DNA of 64,000 nucleotides from Streptomyces sp. NRRL WC-3742 (GTDB lineage: Bacteria > Actinomycetota > Actinomycetes > Streptomycetales > Streptomycetaceae), in contig NZ_JOCF01000031.1 in NCBI RefSeq assembly GCF_000720635.1, positions 1 to 64,000 on the forward strand, in the 5' to 3' direction. The notes beneath the pieces are model-generated. The model did no database searches and was not told the origin of the DNA. It saw nothing but the letters and a program-made list of their open reading frames with translations. Positions 51,392-60,398 of the stretch are shown piece after piece. How positions within the stretch are numbered: position 1 is the stretch's first letter; the number at the start of each line of letters is the position of its first letter. A program made the translations under genes and the position numbers.

Positions 51392-54001
51392 ATGGACGCA
51401 ACCGCCATGGACGCAGCAGGCAGCCCCCCGACCGCGAACGCGATGCGGCGCGCGCTGCGCCGCGCCCGGGACGGTGTCGCCCTCGACCTGTTCGAGGCGT
51501 CCGTGCTGCTCCGGGCCAGGGGCGAGGACCTGGACGACCTGTGCGCCAGTGCCGCCCGGGTGCGCGACGCCGGTCTGGAGGCGGCCGGGCGCCCCGGCGT
51601 CATCACCTACTCCAAGAGCGTGTTCATCCCGCTCACCCGGCTGTGCCGCGACAAGTGCCACTACTGCACCTTCGCGACCGTGCCCGGCAAGCTGCGCCGG
51701 GCCGGGCACGGGATGTTCATGTCCCCGGACGAGGTGCTGGAGGTGGCCCGGCGCGGGGCCGAACTCGGCTGCAAGGAAGCCCTGATCACCCTCGGCGACA
51801 AGCCCGAGGACCGCTGGCCCGAGGCCCGCGAGTGGCTGGACGCCCATGGCTACGACGACACCGTCGCGTATGTGCGGGCCATGTCCATCCGCATCCTGGA
51901 GGAGACCGGGCTGCTGCCGCACCTCAACCCCGGGGTGCTGGGCTGGACGGACTTCCAGCGCCTCAAGCCCGTCTCCGCCTCGATGGGCATGATGCTGGAG
52001 ACCACCGCCACCCGGCTGTGGAGCGAGCCCGGCGGCCCGCACTTCGGCTCCCCGGACAAGGAACCGGCCGTCCGGCTGCGGGTCCTGGAGGACGCGGGCC
52101 GCAGCTCGGTGCCGTTCACCAGCGGCCTGCTGATCGGCATCGGCGAGACGTACGAGGAGCGCGCCGAGTCGCTGTTCGCGCTGCGCAGGGTCTCCCGGGC
52201 CTACCACGGCGTGCAGGAGCTGATCCTGCAGAACTTCCGCGCCAAGCCGGACACGGCGATGCGCGGCATGCCGGACGCCGAACTGGACGAGCTGGTCGCC
52301 ACGGTGGCCGTCGCCCGGCACCTGATGGGCCCCACCGCCTGCCTCCAGGCCCCGCCGAACCTGGTGGACGGCGAGTACGCGCGGCTGATCGCCGCGGGCG
52401 TCGACGACTGGGGCGGCGTCTCCCCGCTCACCCCCGACCACGTCAACCCCGAGCGCCCCTGGCCGCAGATCGACCGCCTCGCCGAGCAGTCCGCCGCCGC
52501 CGGCTTCGAGCTGCGCGAGCGCCTGGCCGTCTACCCCGAGTACGTGCTGCGCGGCGAGCCCTGGCTGGACCCGCGGGTGCTGCCGCACGTCCGGGCCCTG
52601 GCCGACCCGGCGACGGGCCTGGCGAACCCGGACGCCGTGGTGCGGGGCCTGCCCTGGCAGGAGCCCGAGGACCTGCCCGAGTCGTACGGCCGCACCGACC
52701 TGCACACGGCCATCGACACCGAGGGCCGCACCGGCGACCGCCGGGCCGACTTCGAGGACGTGTACGGGGACTGGGAGGTGCTGCGCGAGCAGGTGCTCTC
52801 CAAGGGCGCCCCCGAGCGCCTGGCGGGGGACCTGCGCGAAGCCCTGGCCGTGGCGGCCGAGGACCCCGTGAAGCTCACGGACGACCACGCGCTGGCCCTG
52901 TTCCACGCCGACGGCCCGGCCCTGGACGCCCTGTGCCGGATCGCCGACGACGTGCGCCGCGACGCGGTCGGGGACGAGGTCACCTACTGCGTCACCCGGA
53001 ACATCAACTTCACCAACGTCTGCTACACCGGCTGCCGCTTCTGCGCCTTCGCCCAGCGCCGCACCGACGCCGACGCCTACACCCTCTCCCTGGAGCAGGT
53101 CGCCGATCGGGCCGCGCAGGCGTGGGAGGTGGGCGCCACCGAGGTGTGCATGCAGGGCGGCATCCACCCGGACCTGCCCGGCACCGCCTACTTCGACATC
53201 GCCCGCGCGGTGAAGGAGCGGGTGCCCGGCATCCACGTGCACGCCTTCTCCCCGATGGAGGTCGTCAACGGCGCCACCAGGACGGGCCTTTCGATCCGCG
53301 AGTGGCTGCAGCGGGCCAAGGAGGCGGGCCTGGACAGCATCCCCGGCACCGCCGCCGAGATCCTCGACGACGACGTCCGCTGGGTGCTCACCAAGGGCAA
53401 GCTGCCCGCCGCGACCTGGGTCGAGGTCGTCAGCACCGCGCACGAGCTGGGCATCCGCTCCTCCTCCACGATGATGTACGGGCACGTGGACACCCCGCGG
53501 CACTGGCTGGGCCACCTGCGCCTGCTCGCCGAGATCCAGCAGCGATCCCTCGAGAACAACGGCACCGGCGGCTTCACCGAGTTCGTGACCCTGCCGTTCA
53601 TCCACACCAACGCCCCGGTCTACCTGGCCGGCATCGCCCGCCCCGGCCCCACCGCCCGGGACAACCGCGCGGTGGTCGCGATGGCCCGGCTGCTGCTGCA
53701 CCCGCACATCCGCAACATCCAGACCAGCTGGGTCAAGCTCGGCGCGGAGGGCGCCGCCGAGATGCTGCGTTCGGGCGCCAACGACCTGGGCGGCACGCTG
53801 ATGGAGGAGACCATCTCGCGGATGGCCGGCTCCTCCTACGGCAGCTACAAGTCGGTGCGCGACCTCCAGGCGATAGCCGAGGCTGCGGGCCGTCCGCACC
53901 GCCAGCGCACCACGCTGTACGGGGAGGTGCCGGCCGAGCGGCTGGCCGCCGCGCTGGCCTCGGACGGGCACCTGCCCAAGCTGCTGCCCGTCCTGGACTG
54001 A
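51392..54001 (+). CDS. fbiC: Bifunctional FO synthase (CofG-CofH fusion)
   Basis: An 869-residue fusion of two radical SAM enzymes that build FO (7,8-didemethyl-8-hydroxy-5-deazariboflavin), the chromophore of coenzyme F420, from tyrosine and a flavin precursor. The CofG half has the cluster motif CRDKCHYC (Cys85, 89, 92), and the CofH half CYTGCRFC (Cys544, 548, 551). Other landmarks are PGFMFMS-like [20 protein letters not shown] and, in Cof[23 protein letters not shown] and [14 protein letters not shown]. The length is that of actinobacterial FbiC. ATG 51392 has no ribosome-binding site; ATG 51407 and 51443 are alternatives. Confidence 0.96.
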   Translation: MDATAMDAAGSPPTANAMRRALRRARDGVALDLFEASVLLRARGEDLDDLCASAARVRDAGLEAAGRPGVITYSKSVFIPLTRLCRDKCHYCTFATVPGKLRRAGHGMFMSPDEVLEVARRGAELGCKEALITLGDKPEDRWPEAREWLDAHGYDDTVAYVRAMSIRILEETGLLPHLNPGVLGWTDFQRLKPVSASMGMMLETTATRLWSEPGGPHFGSPDKEPAVRLRVLEDAGRSSVPFTSGLLIGIGETYEERAESLFALRRVSRAYHGVQELILQNFRAKPDTAMRGMPDAELDELVATVAVARHLMGPTACLQAPPNLVDGEYARLIAAGVDDWGGVSPLTPDHVNPERPWPQIDRLAEQSAAAGFELRERLAVYPEYVLRGEPWLDPRVLPHVRALADPATGLANPDAVVRGLPWQEPEDLPESYGRTDLHTAIDTEGRTGDRRADFEDVYGDWEVLREQVLSKGAPERLAGDLREALAVAAEDPVKLTDDHALALFHADGPALDALCRIADDVRRDAVGDEVTYCVTRNINFTNVCYTGCRFCAFAQRRTDADAYTLSLEQVADRAAQAWEVGATEVCMQGGIHPDLPGTAYFDIARAVKERVPGIHVHAFSPMEVVNGATRTGLSIREWLQRAKEAGLDSIPGTAAEILDDDVRWVLTKGKLPAATWVEVVSTAHELGIRSSSTMMYGHVDTPRHWLGHLRLLAEIQQRSLENNGTGGFTEFVTLPFIHTNAPVYLAGIARPGPTARDNRAVVAMARLLLHPHIRNIQTSWVKLGAEGAAEMLRSGANDLGGTLMEETISRMAGSSYGSYKSVRDLQAIAEAAGRPHRQRTTLYGEVPAERLAAALASDGHLPKLLPVLD

Positions 54002-54175
54002 GGGGAGCGCCCGGGGAGCGCCCGGGGAGGGTGCGGCGGGGGACTACGAGGGGACAGCGGGGGGACTGCGAGGGAACCGTCGATCCGTTCGACTCCTCGA
54101 AGTACAGTGCGAGGGCGCGCCGCGGCCGAGGCGTCGCGCGCCGCCCCCTCCCCCGACGAAAGGCGCCCCCTCGTG

Positions 54176-55297
54176 ATGCCACTGTGGTCCCGCGCACAGC
54201 AGCAGGACTTCCGCAGCAGGGTGCGGGGCTGTCTGCTCGGCGGAGCCATCGGTGACGCGCTCGGCGCCGGCGTCGAGTTCGAGCCGCTGGACAAGATCCG
54301 GGACCGCTACGGCCCCCAGGGCGTCACCGGCTACCTCCCGGCGTACGGGCGCGGCGCGGGCGGCGCGATCACCGACGACACCCAGCTGACGCTCTTCACG
54401 GTGGACGGCCTCATACGGGCCCACATCCGGCGCGAGTCCGGCGCCTGGCACCCGCCCACCGACCTGCACCTGGCCTACCGGCGCTGGGCCGACACCCAGC
54501 GCGACTGGGGACCGGACGAGCGCCGCCCCGACCTCGGATGGCTCGGCCGCGAGGAGTGGCTCTACGCCCAGCGCGCCCCCGGCCAGGGCTGCCTGACGGG
54601 CCTCAGCGGCCCGGACGGCGAGCGGCTCGGAACGCTCGAGCGGCCCAAGAACCCGCACTCCAAGGGCTGCGGCACGGTCGTGCGGGCGGCGCCCTTCGGG
54701 CTGCTCACCACCTGGGAGCCGAACCTGGTGTTCCAGCTCGCGGTGGAGTGCTCCGTCCTCACCCACGGCCATCCCACCGGCTACCTCGCGGCGGGCGCCT
54801 ACGCGGTGATCGTCCAGTCGGTGGCGCGCGGCGGCACCCTGGAGGAGGGCGTGCACCTGGCACTGGCACTGCTGTCCGAGCGGATGGGGCACGAGGAGAC
54901 CACGGCCGCCCTGCGGGCCGCGCTGGACGCGGTACGGGCCGGCGAGCCGTCCGCCGAGCGGGTCGAGGCGCTGGGGGAGGGCTGGGTCGCGGAGGAGGCG
55001 CTCGCGATCGCGGTGTACTGCGCGCTGGTCGCCCACGACGTGACCTCGGGGCTGCTGCTCGCCGTCAACCACTCCGGGGACAGCGACTCCACCGGCGCCC
55101 TCTGCGGGGGCCTGCTCGGGGTGCTGCACGGGGACACCGCGCTGCCGCCGGGCCTGGTGGCCGGGTTGGAGGGGCGGGGGGCGATCCTCGAACTCGCCGA
55201 CGACTTCGTGCTGGAGCTCGTGCACGGCGGCGAACTGCACGACCGGTCCACGGCGGCCGGGGCCGTGTGGGCCCAGCGCTACCCGGTGGAGGGCTGA
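54176..55297 (+). CDS. ADP-ribosylglycohydrolase family protein
   Basis: A 373-residue dinuclear-metal hydrolase of the DraG/ARH3 family, which removes ADP-ribose from proteins or nucleic acids. Key motifs: GCLLGGAIGDALGAGVEFEP at the start, ITDDTQLTLFTVDGLI (metal ligands TDDT), the middle GCGTVVRAAPFGLL, and NHSGDSDSTGALCGGLLGVLHG with the DSDS ligands. GTG 54173 or ATG 54176 can start it; GAAAGG lies 13-18 bases upstream. The gap before it (54002-54172) holds two GGGGAGCGCCC copies and no gene. A hairpin follows directly after the stop. Confidence 0.93.
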   Translation: MPLWSRAQQQDFRSRVRGCLLGGAIGDALGAGVEFEPLDKIRDRYGPQGVTGYLPAYGRGAGGAITDDTQLTLFTVDGLIRAHIRRESGAWHPPTDLHLAYRRWADTQRDWGPDERRPDLGWLGREEWLYAQRAPGQGCLTGLSGPDGERLGTLERPKNPHSKGCGTVVRAAPFGLLTTWEPNLVFQLAVECSVLTHGHPTGYLAAGAYAVIVQSVARGGTLEEGVHLALALLSERMGHEETTAALRAALDAVRAGEPSAERVEALGEGWVAEEALAIAVYCALVAHDVTSGLLLAVNHSGDSDSTGALCGGLLGVLHGDTALPPGLVAGLEGRGAILELADDFVLELVHGGELHDRSTAAGAVWAQRYPVEG

Positions 55298-55298
55298 G

Positions 55299-55331
55299 CC
55301 GGCCGGAGGGCCGGTCCAGCCCTCCGGCCGG
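55299..55331. terminator. Hairpin after the ADP-ribosylglycohydrolase gene
   Basis: Perfect 12-base arms CCGGCCGGAGGG and CCCTCCGGCCGG with a 9-base loop, starting two bases after the stop. Confidence 0.8.
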
Positions 55332-55334
55332 GAC

Positions 55335-55393
55335 TTCAGGCGGGGTTCAGGCGGGGGGTTCAGGCGGGACTTCAGGCGGTGGGTTCAGGCAGG
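55335..55393. repeat. Five irregular TTCAGGCGGG repeats
   Basis: TTCAGGCGGG-type words start at 55335, 55346, 55359, 55371 and 55384 (spacing 11-13). They fill the space between the ADP-ribosylglycohydrolase terminator and the convergent DUF397 stop. Confidence 0.8.
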
Positions 55394-55410
55394 GCGTTCG
55401 GGCCGGGGGC

Positions 55411-55623
55411 TCAGGCCGCCTCGAAGCTGTTCACGGCCGCCGCCGCAGCGAACGCCCGCCAGGCTTCGGCGGAGAAGCGCAGCTGCGGACCGGACGGGTC
55501 CTTCGAGTCGCGCACGGCCACCGCCCCCGCGGTCGGGACGGCCATCTCCACACAGGCACCGGCGCCGCCGCTGTAAGAGCTCTTGCGCCACATCATCAAC
55601 TGGTACTCGGGGGTGGTCTTCAT
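55411..55623 (-). CDS. DUF397 protein
   Basis: A 70-residue protein of the DUF397 family, very common in streptomycetes. It has the family pattern WRKSSYSGGAGACVEMAVP, VAVRDSKDPSGPQLRFSAEAWRAF. Members are usually coded directly after an XRE regulator, as here, where the ATG overlaps the XRE stop by four bases. They are thought to modulate the partner regulator, partly by toxin-antitoxin-like pairing; which role applies here is unknown. GGAGAGG lies upstream of the ATG. Confidence 0.93.
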   Translation of the reverse strand: MKTTPEYQLMMWRKSSYSGGAGACVEMAVPTAGAVAVRDSKDPSGPQLRFSAEAWRAFAAAAAVNSFEAA

Positions 55624-56483
55624 TGGTGGTAATCCTCTCCAATACGGGCTATCAGCGTCCGGCTCTCCGCGACCCCGAGGGCGGCGGCCCTCAGGTAGTC
55701 GTAGAGACCGGTATAACGACGCACGTCAGCCTCTTTCTCGAGGTAGAGATCGCTCGTCACACCTTCGAAGTAGACAACTGTGGAATCGGCTGACTCGGGG
55801 AACTCCAGCAGGGAGAATGTCCCGGTCATTCCGGGGTGGGCGCCGTGGGAGAACGGGATCACCTGGATGGTGATGTTCGACCGCTGGCTCAGCTCCAGCA
55901 TGTGCTTGAGCTGCTGGGCCATCACCTCGTTGCTGCCGACCACGCGCCGCAGCACCGCCTCGTCGATGACCGTCCACAGGCTGCCCAGCTGGTTGTCGCC
56001 GTTGACGCGCTCCTGGCGCTTCATCCGCACCTGTACCCGGCGCTGCACCGAGAGCGCGTCGGTGTCCGGCTGGGTGCCCTCGACGACGGCGTGGGCGTAC
56101 TGCTCGGTCTGGAGCAGGCCCGGGACGAAGGAGGACTCGTACGCGCGGATCGAGGACGCCTCGGCCTCCAGGCCGATGTAGACGCTGTACGGGGTGGGCA
56201 TGTCGTTGAAGTCGTGCCACCAGCCGCGCTGGCGGGACTCCTTGGCCATGTCCATCAGGCTGGTGCGCATCTGCTCGTCGGTGACCTCGTACACGTCGCA
56301 GAGGTCGCGCACGTCCCGCTGGCTGATGCTGCGGCGGCCGTTCTCCAACCGGCTGATCTTCGACTGGGACACCATCAGGCGGCCGGCGACCTCCTCGGCC
56401 GTCATGCCCCGGTGCTCGCGGAGCCTGCGCAGTTCGGAGCCGAGGCGCCGGCGGCGCACCGTGGGGTTGATGTTCGCGGACAC
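55620..56483 (-). CDS. XRE regulator with DUF5753 domain (WhiJ-like)
   Basis: A 287-residue regulator. An XRE HTH lies at the N-terminus (RRRRLGSELRRLREHRGMTAEEVAGRLMVSQSKISRLENGRRSISQRDVRDL), followed by the DUF5753 ligand-like domain (YIGLEAEASSIRAYESSFVPGLLQTEQYAHAVVEG, GMTGTFSLLEFPES, VVYFEGVTSDLYLEKEADVRRY). GTG 56483 is chosen because GGAGGT lies five bases upstream; the frame stays open to 56546, but that part is less conserved. It forms a coupled pair with the DUF397 gene, the usual streptomycete developmental-regulator arrangement. Confidence 0.94.
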   Translation of the reverse strand: MSANINPTVRRRRLGSELRRLREHRGMTAEEVAGRLMVSQSKISRLENGRRSISQRDVRDLCDVYEVTDEQMRTSLMDMAKESRQRGWWHDFNDMPTPYSVYIGLEAEASSIRAYESSFVPGLLQTEQYAHAVVEGTQPDTDALSVQRRVQVRMKRQERVNGDNQLGSLWTVIDEAVLRRVVGSNEVMAQQLKHMLELSQRSNITIQVIPFSHGAHPGMTGTFSLLEFPESADSTVVYFEGVTSDLYLEKEADVRRYTGLYDYLRAAALGVAESRTLIARIGEDYHQ

Positions 56484-57048
56484 GTCGACCTCCGGCCGTA
56501 CCTCTGCTGAACGTTGGAACGGCAGCCCTCGGGACACTTCGGACAATGGGACCTACCCCCCTGACTCGGAGCAGCATGACACCTCGGTCGGGCCGGTGCC
56601 GCGAATTCGCAGGAGCGGGGTAGAACAGATCGTCGGAAAACCGCTTCTGCGGGACAGCACGGGCGCCGGGGTGGTAATGCGACTCGGCTTGCGCGGAACA
56701 GTGTTGCTACCTGCCTCTACCCCCGAAGCGGCGCGCTTGCCCCTGGCACGTGCACGCGGACACCTCGGCGGCGTCGGCGGGGACGCCCGAGGGGCGGTCG
56801 TCCGCGACCTTGCGTCGCGGGCGACCGCCCCTCGGTACTGCTGTGTGCAGGTGTGCTGTGCCGTTCTGGGCAGTTCTGAGCAGTTCTGAGCTTTTCCGGG
56901 CTGTTCCTCGGGTGCCCTGCCGTGCCGGGCGGTGCCCTGTGGTGCTTCGTGGTGCTGCAGGTGCCTCAGACGGGACCTGGTGCGCGGCGCCCGGGTGCGG
57001 CGCTCGTGCCCGTCCGTGCGCGGGTCCGCGCGCCGGTGCCCGCGCCCG
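56484..57048. other. Promoter region and gene-free stretch
   Basis: Upstream of the XRE gene, with no supported gene. The first 250 bases are less GC-rich and probably hold its promoter. From 56860 the sequence becomes a low-complexity T/G/C stretch with duplicated GCAGTTCTGA words (56868 and 56878), then CGG-rich sequence up to the GPP34 stop. Confidence 0.55.
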
Positions 57049-57792
57049 TCAGCGGACGCCCACCCGGGAGGGGGCGACCCGCCCGCCGCCGGACCCGCGG
57101 CCCGGCGTACGGGAGCCGGAGCGGCCCGTGACCGGCGCCGCGCCCTGGGATGAACGGTTCTGCTGGGCCGGCAGGCCGTTCTGCACGTCCATCACGGCGT
57201 GCGCGACCATCCCGCCCAGCGGGTCGTAGCGGATCAGGTCGCGCAGCCGCGACCGTGAGGACCGGCCCTCGTTGCCCGGGTACAGGTGCTTGCCCAGGCC
57301 CACCGCGTGGGCGAGGGCCGCGAGCGCGGCCGTCCGAGGGTCAGGCGGCACACCGGTGCGGATCGCGGTGTCCAGCCGCTGCTTGATCGCGGCGTTGGTG
57401 CAGTCGTCGGACGCCTGGTAGCGGGTCGTCGGCAGGACCCCGCACATCTGGCCAGCCACGGCCGTGACCATGCCGCAGCGTTCCAGGTGTGCCAGGTACG
57501 TCTGCCGCAGGCCCAGCCGGGGCCCGCCGATCCAGTGCGCCGCGCGGACCGGACTGCCGCGACGGCGCAGCAGTTCCAGTGCGTGGTCAAGGGTCGGGTC
57601 ACCGGTCGGTCGTGCGAGCACGACGGCGATCCGGTCACCCTCCGGTACGATCCGTCCGGCCAGGGACAGCTCGACGAGCTGTGCCCCGGCGAGTCCGAGG
57701 TCGAGGGTCTGCGGCTGCGCCGTGGTACCCGTGGTCGGGTCCAAAGCGAGCAGCAGGAGTTCCTCGGGAATAGTTCTGCGGCTCTTGCCCAT
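57049..57792 (-). CDS. GPP34 (GOLPH3/VPS74) family phosphoprotein
   Basis: A 247-residue protein of the GPP34 family. It shows PEELLLLALDPTTG at the N-terminus, LGLAGAQLVELSLAGRIV, the DPTLDHALELLRRRG segment and LAALAHAVGLGKHLYP, all typical of the bacterial members. In eukaryotes the fold binds PI4P; in actinomycetes the function is unknown, and these genes are often multi-copy. A C-terminal Gly/Arg/Ser-rich tail is divergent. ATG 57792 (MGKSRRTIPEE) is preferred; the frame extends to 57906, but that part is arginine-poor and not conserved. Confidence 0.9.
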   Translation of the reverse strand: MGKSRRTIPEELLLLALDPTTGTTAQPQTLDLGLAGAQLVELSLAGRIVPEGDRIAVVLARPTGDPTLDHALELLRRRGSPVRAAHWIGGPRLGLRQTYLAHLERCGMVTAVAGQMCGVLPTTRYQASDDCTNAAIKQRLDTAIRTGVPPDPRTAALAALAHAVGLGKHLYPGNEGRSSRSRLRDLIRYDPLGGMVAHAVMDVQNGLPAQQNRSSQGAAPVTGRSGSRTPGRGSGGGRVAPSRVGVR

Positions 57793-58090
57793 CCAAGCCT
57801 CCCCGCGTGGATGAGAGACAGGGTGACGCCTCTCACACGGGCTTGTCGAGTACGCCTCCGAATCGTGACCTTGGACCGGAGGCGCGGAACCGGCGGCCGC
57901 GGGCACGGCGTCTGAGCGGTGAACAGGCCGCGGTGCGACCGGGCGCGGGGTTTAGGCGCCGGTCGGGCGGGGTGTGCGCGGCCGGATCCGCCGTCGGTGG
58001 CGGAGACTGTACAGGTACACGGGGCGGGGCGTCGGCTTCCCGAAATCGGGTCTGCCGGTGCCCCGCCGGGCGTTGAGGAGGCTGGGATAC

Positions 58091-60193
58091 GTGGGCGAGT
58101 CCCCCGACAGGGTGCTGCGGGACGGCGAGCGGGACGGTGAGCGCGAGCGCGAACCGGGCGACGGCGCCACCGGCGCCGAGGCGGCGAAGAGCCCTTCGTC
58201 GAAGTCGCCGTCGGACTCGCCGTCGGATTCGCCCGCGAAGGCCGCGGGCGACGGGCCCCGGGGCGGCTCCACCGTGCAGCTGCGCGTCCAGGATGCGGAC
58301 GAGCGGACGACGACGCTGAGGCTGCCGGCGGACAACAGGACCACCTCGCTGCGCCTGCCCGTCGACACCAGGACCACGGCGCTACGGCTGCCGGAGGAAC
58401 TGGTCGAAGCGGAGGAGAAGGAAGGGGAGGAGGGGAAGGCGCCGTCCGCGAAGCCGCCCGTCTCCGATCCCCGTCTCGCCATGCGGACGGCTTGGGCGGC
58501 TGCGGAGGGCGCCGCCGAGGAGGCCGCTGAGGAGGCCGTCGAGGAGAAGGAAGAAGCGGACACTTCGCCCGCTCCCGCTCCCGCTCCCGCGCCCGTCGCG
58601 CTGACCGAGACCGGGCAGCCCGGTCAGCGACCGGACCGTGCCGAGAAGCTGGAGAAGCCGGAGCCGCTGCACTCCGCCGGGACCGTTCCCGAGCCGCCGG
58701 AGCCCGCGCCGCTGCCCGAGCCGGAGCCCGGCCCCGCGCCGGAACCGCTGCCGAGGCCCGCCCCGAAGCCGGCCCCCGGGCCGACCCCGGCCCCCACCCC
58801 GCTGCCCGAGCCCGACCCGCGCCCGATGCCGCCGCTCCCGCCGCTGCCGGCACCCGCGCCGCTGCCCCTGCCGGGCGGTGACGAGCCGGACGGCGACCTC
58901 GCCGGCACCCCGGAGAACACCTCCGAGGCGATGGAGGTCCTGGCCTCCCTCAACTCCCGTCCGGTCTCGCCGCTGCGCCGCGCGCTCAAGCGGATCACCA
59001 TCTGGACGGTGTTCCTGGCCGTGGTGGTCGGCGCCGCCGTGGTCGCCCAGCTGCTGCGCCCCCTGCCGGACCCGAAGCTGAAGATGACGACGGCCGGCAG
59101 CTACAGCTTCGGCGGCGAGCAGTTGGACCTGGCCTGGCCGGCCAAGGGCCAGTCCGCCGCCGAGGTGGTCGGCGTCGGCAGCCTCGGCAGCTCCGGCGAG
59201 GAGAAGCCCGCCTCCATCGCGAGCGTCACCAAGGTGATGAACGCCTACCTGATCCTGCAGAAGTTCCCCCTGAAGAAGGGGGAGGCGGGCCCGAAGATCC
59301 AGGTCGACAAGCCGGCCGCGCAGGAGTCCGGCAGTGTGGACGAGTCCCGGGTGACGCTGACCGAGGGGCAGGCGCTCACCGAGTACCAGGCGCTGGAGCT
59401 GCTGATGCTGCCTTCGGCCAACAACGTGGCCCGGCTGCTCGCCCGCTTCCACTCCGGTTCCGAGGAGGCGTTCGTCAAGGAGATGAACGACACCGCGGCC
59501 AAGTTCGGGATGACCAACACCACCTACACGGACGCGGCGGGCATCAAGCCGGAGACGAAGTCCACGGCCAAGGACCAGCTGAAGCTGGCCGAGCAGGTCA
59601 TGCAGAACGAGATCTTCCGGCAGCTCGTGTCCACGCCGGAGACCAACTTCAACAACACGAAGATCCCGAACACCAACAACCTGATCAACCCGAAGACCGG
59701 CGTGATCGGCGTGAAGACCGGTTCCAGCACCCCGGCGGGCGGCTGCCTGATGTGGGCCGCGTACAAGGAGGTCGGCGGCGTGCGGCGGCTGATCCTCGGC
59801 GTGACGCTGGGCCAGCAGGCCACCGGTTCCGGGCCCAATGACGGCATCCTGCCCACCGTCCTCAAGGTGAGCGGCAAGCAGATCCAGGCCGCGCAGAACG
59901 GGGTGACCGGCCAGACGGTGGTCAGGAAGGGCGATGTGGTCGGCAGCGTCGAGGACGGCCTCGGCGGGAAGGTCCCGGTCGTGGCGACCAAGGATCTCGT
60001 GGTGGCGGGCTTCCCCGGCGTCACCGGCACCGTCACCCTGGACCCGTCGAAGATCGACCACCGGATGACGGGGGGCAAGGAGATCGGCGTCCTGCGCGTC
60101 GGCGCGGGCGAGGCGAAGACCGAGGTGCCGGTGGCCCTGCAGGGCGACCTCGACCCGCCGTCCATCCAGTCCCGGCTGCTTCGTACGCTCTGA
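58091..60193 (+). CDS. D-alanyl-D-alanine carboxypeptidase (S11) with long cytoplasmic N-terminus
   Basis: A 700-residue penicillin-binding protein of peptidase family S11. Catalytic motifs: SVTK near residue 377 (ASIASVTKVMNAYL), SAN near 441 (LPSANNVARLLARF), and KTG near 541 (GVIGVKTGSSTPAGG). One transmembrane helix (IWTVFLAVVVGAAVVAQLL, about 302-322) places the catalytic domain outside the cell. The 300 residues before it are cytoplasmic and unusual: acidic and Ser-rich, then a proline-rich run at about 200-263 (PAPKPAPGPTPAPTP type). GTG 58091 has GAGGAG ten bases upstream. The enzyme trims the peptidoglycan stem peptide. It is followed by a strong intrinsic terminator. Confidence 0.93.
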   Translation: MGESPDRVLRDGERDGEREREPGDGATGAEAAKSPSSKSPSDSPSDSPAKAAGDGPRGGSTVQLRVQDADERTTTLRLPADNRTTSLRLPVDTRTTALRLPEELVEAEEKEGEEGKAPSAKPPVSDPRLAMRTAWAAAEGAAEEAAEEAVEEKEEADTSPAPAPAPAPVALTETGQPGQRPDRAEKLEKPEPLHSAGTVPEPPEPAPLPEPEPGPAPEPLPRPAPKPAPGPTPAPTPLPEPDPRPMPPLPPLPAPAPLPLPGGDEPDGDLAGTPENTSEAMEVLASLNSRPVSPLRRALKRITIWTVFLAVVVGAAVVAQLLRPLPDPKLKMTTAGSYSFGGEQLDLAWPAKGQSAAEVVGVGSLGSSGEEKPASIASVTKVMNAYLILQKFPLKKGEAGPKIQVDKPAAQESGSVDESRVTLTEGQALTEYQALELLMLPSANNVARLLARFHSGSEEAFVKEMNDTAAKFGMTNTTYTDAAGIKPETKSTAKDQLKLAEQVMQNEIFRQLVSTPETNFNNTKIPNTNNLINPKTGVIGVKTGSSTPAGGCLMWAAYKEVGGVRRLILGVTLGQQATGSGPNDGILPTVLKVSGKQIQAAQNGVTGQTVVRKGDVVGSVEDGLGGKVPVVATKDLVVAGFPGVTGTVTLDPSKIDHRMTGGKEIGVLRVGAGEAKTEVPVALQGDLDPPSIQSRLLRTL

Positions 60194-60205
60194 GCCCTTC
60201 GGGCG

Positions 60206-60245
60206 AAAGCCCTCCCTTCCACGTGTGTGGAAGGGAGGGCTTTTT
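60206..60245 (+). terminator. Intrinsic terminator after the carboxypeptidase gene
   Basis: A classic hairpin: 14-base perfect arms GCCCTCCCTTCCAC and GTGGAAGGGAGGGC, loop GTGT, with AAA before and TTTTT after (60241-60245), 16 bases after the stop. Confidence 0.95.
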
Positions 60246-60398
60246 CAGTTCTGCTTTCACACTCTTAACTGATTTGGTTTTGAACATTCGTTACCCGATT
60301 CCCCCTTCCGCCGGGCCCTGCGACACGTCAGGCTTCGGTCGGCTTTCCGCCGGGCCGCGCGACCGCGCCGCCCGATCCCATGGGGAGGACCCACCACC

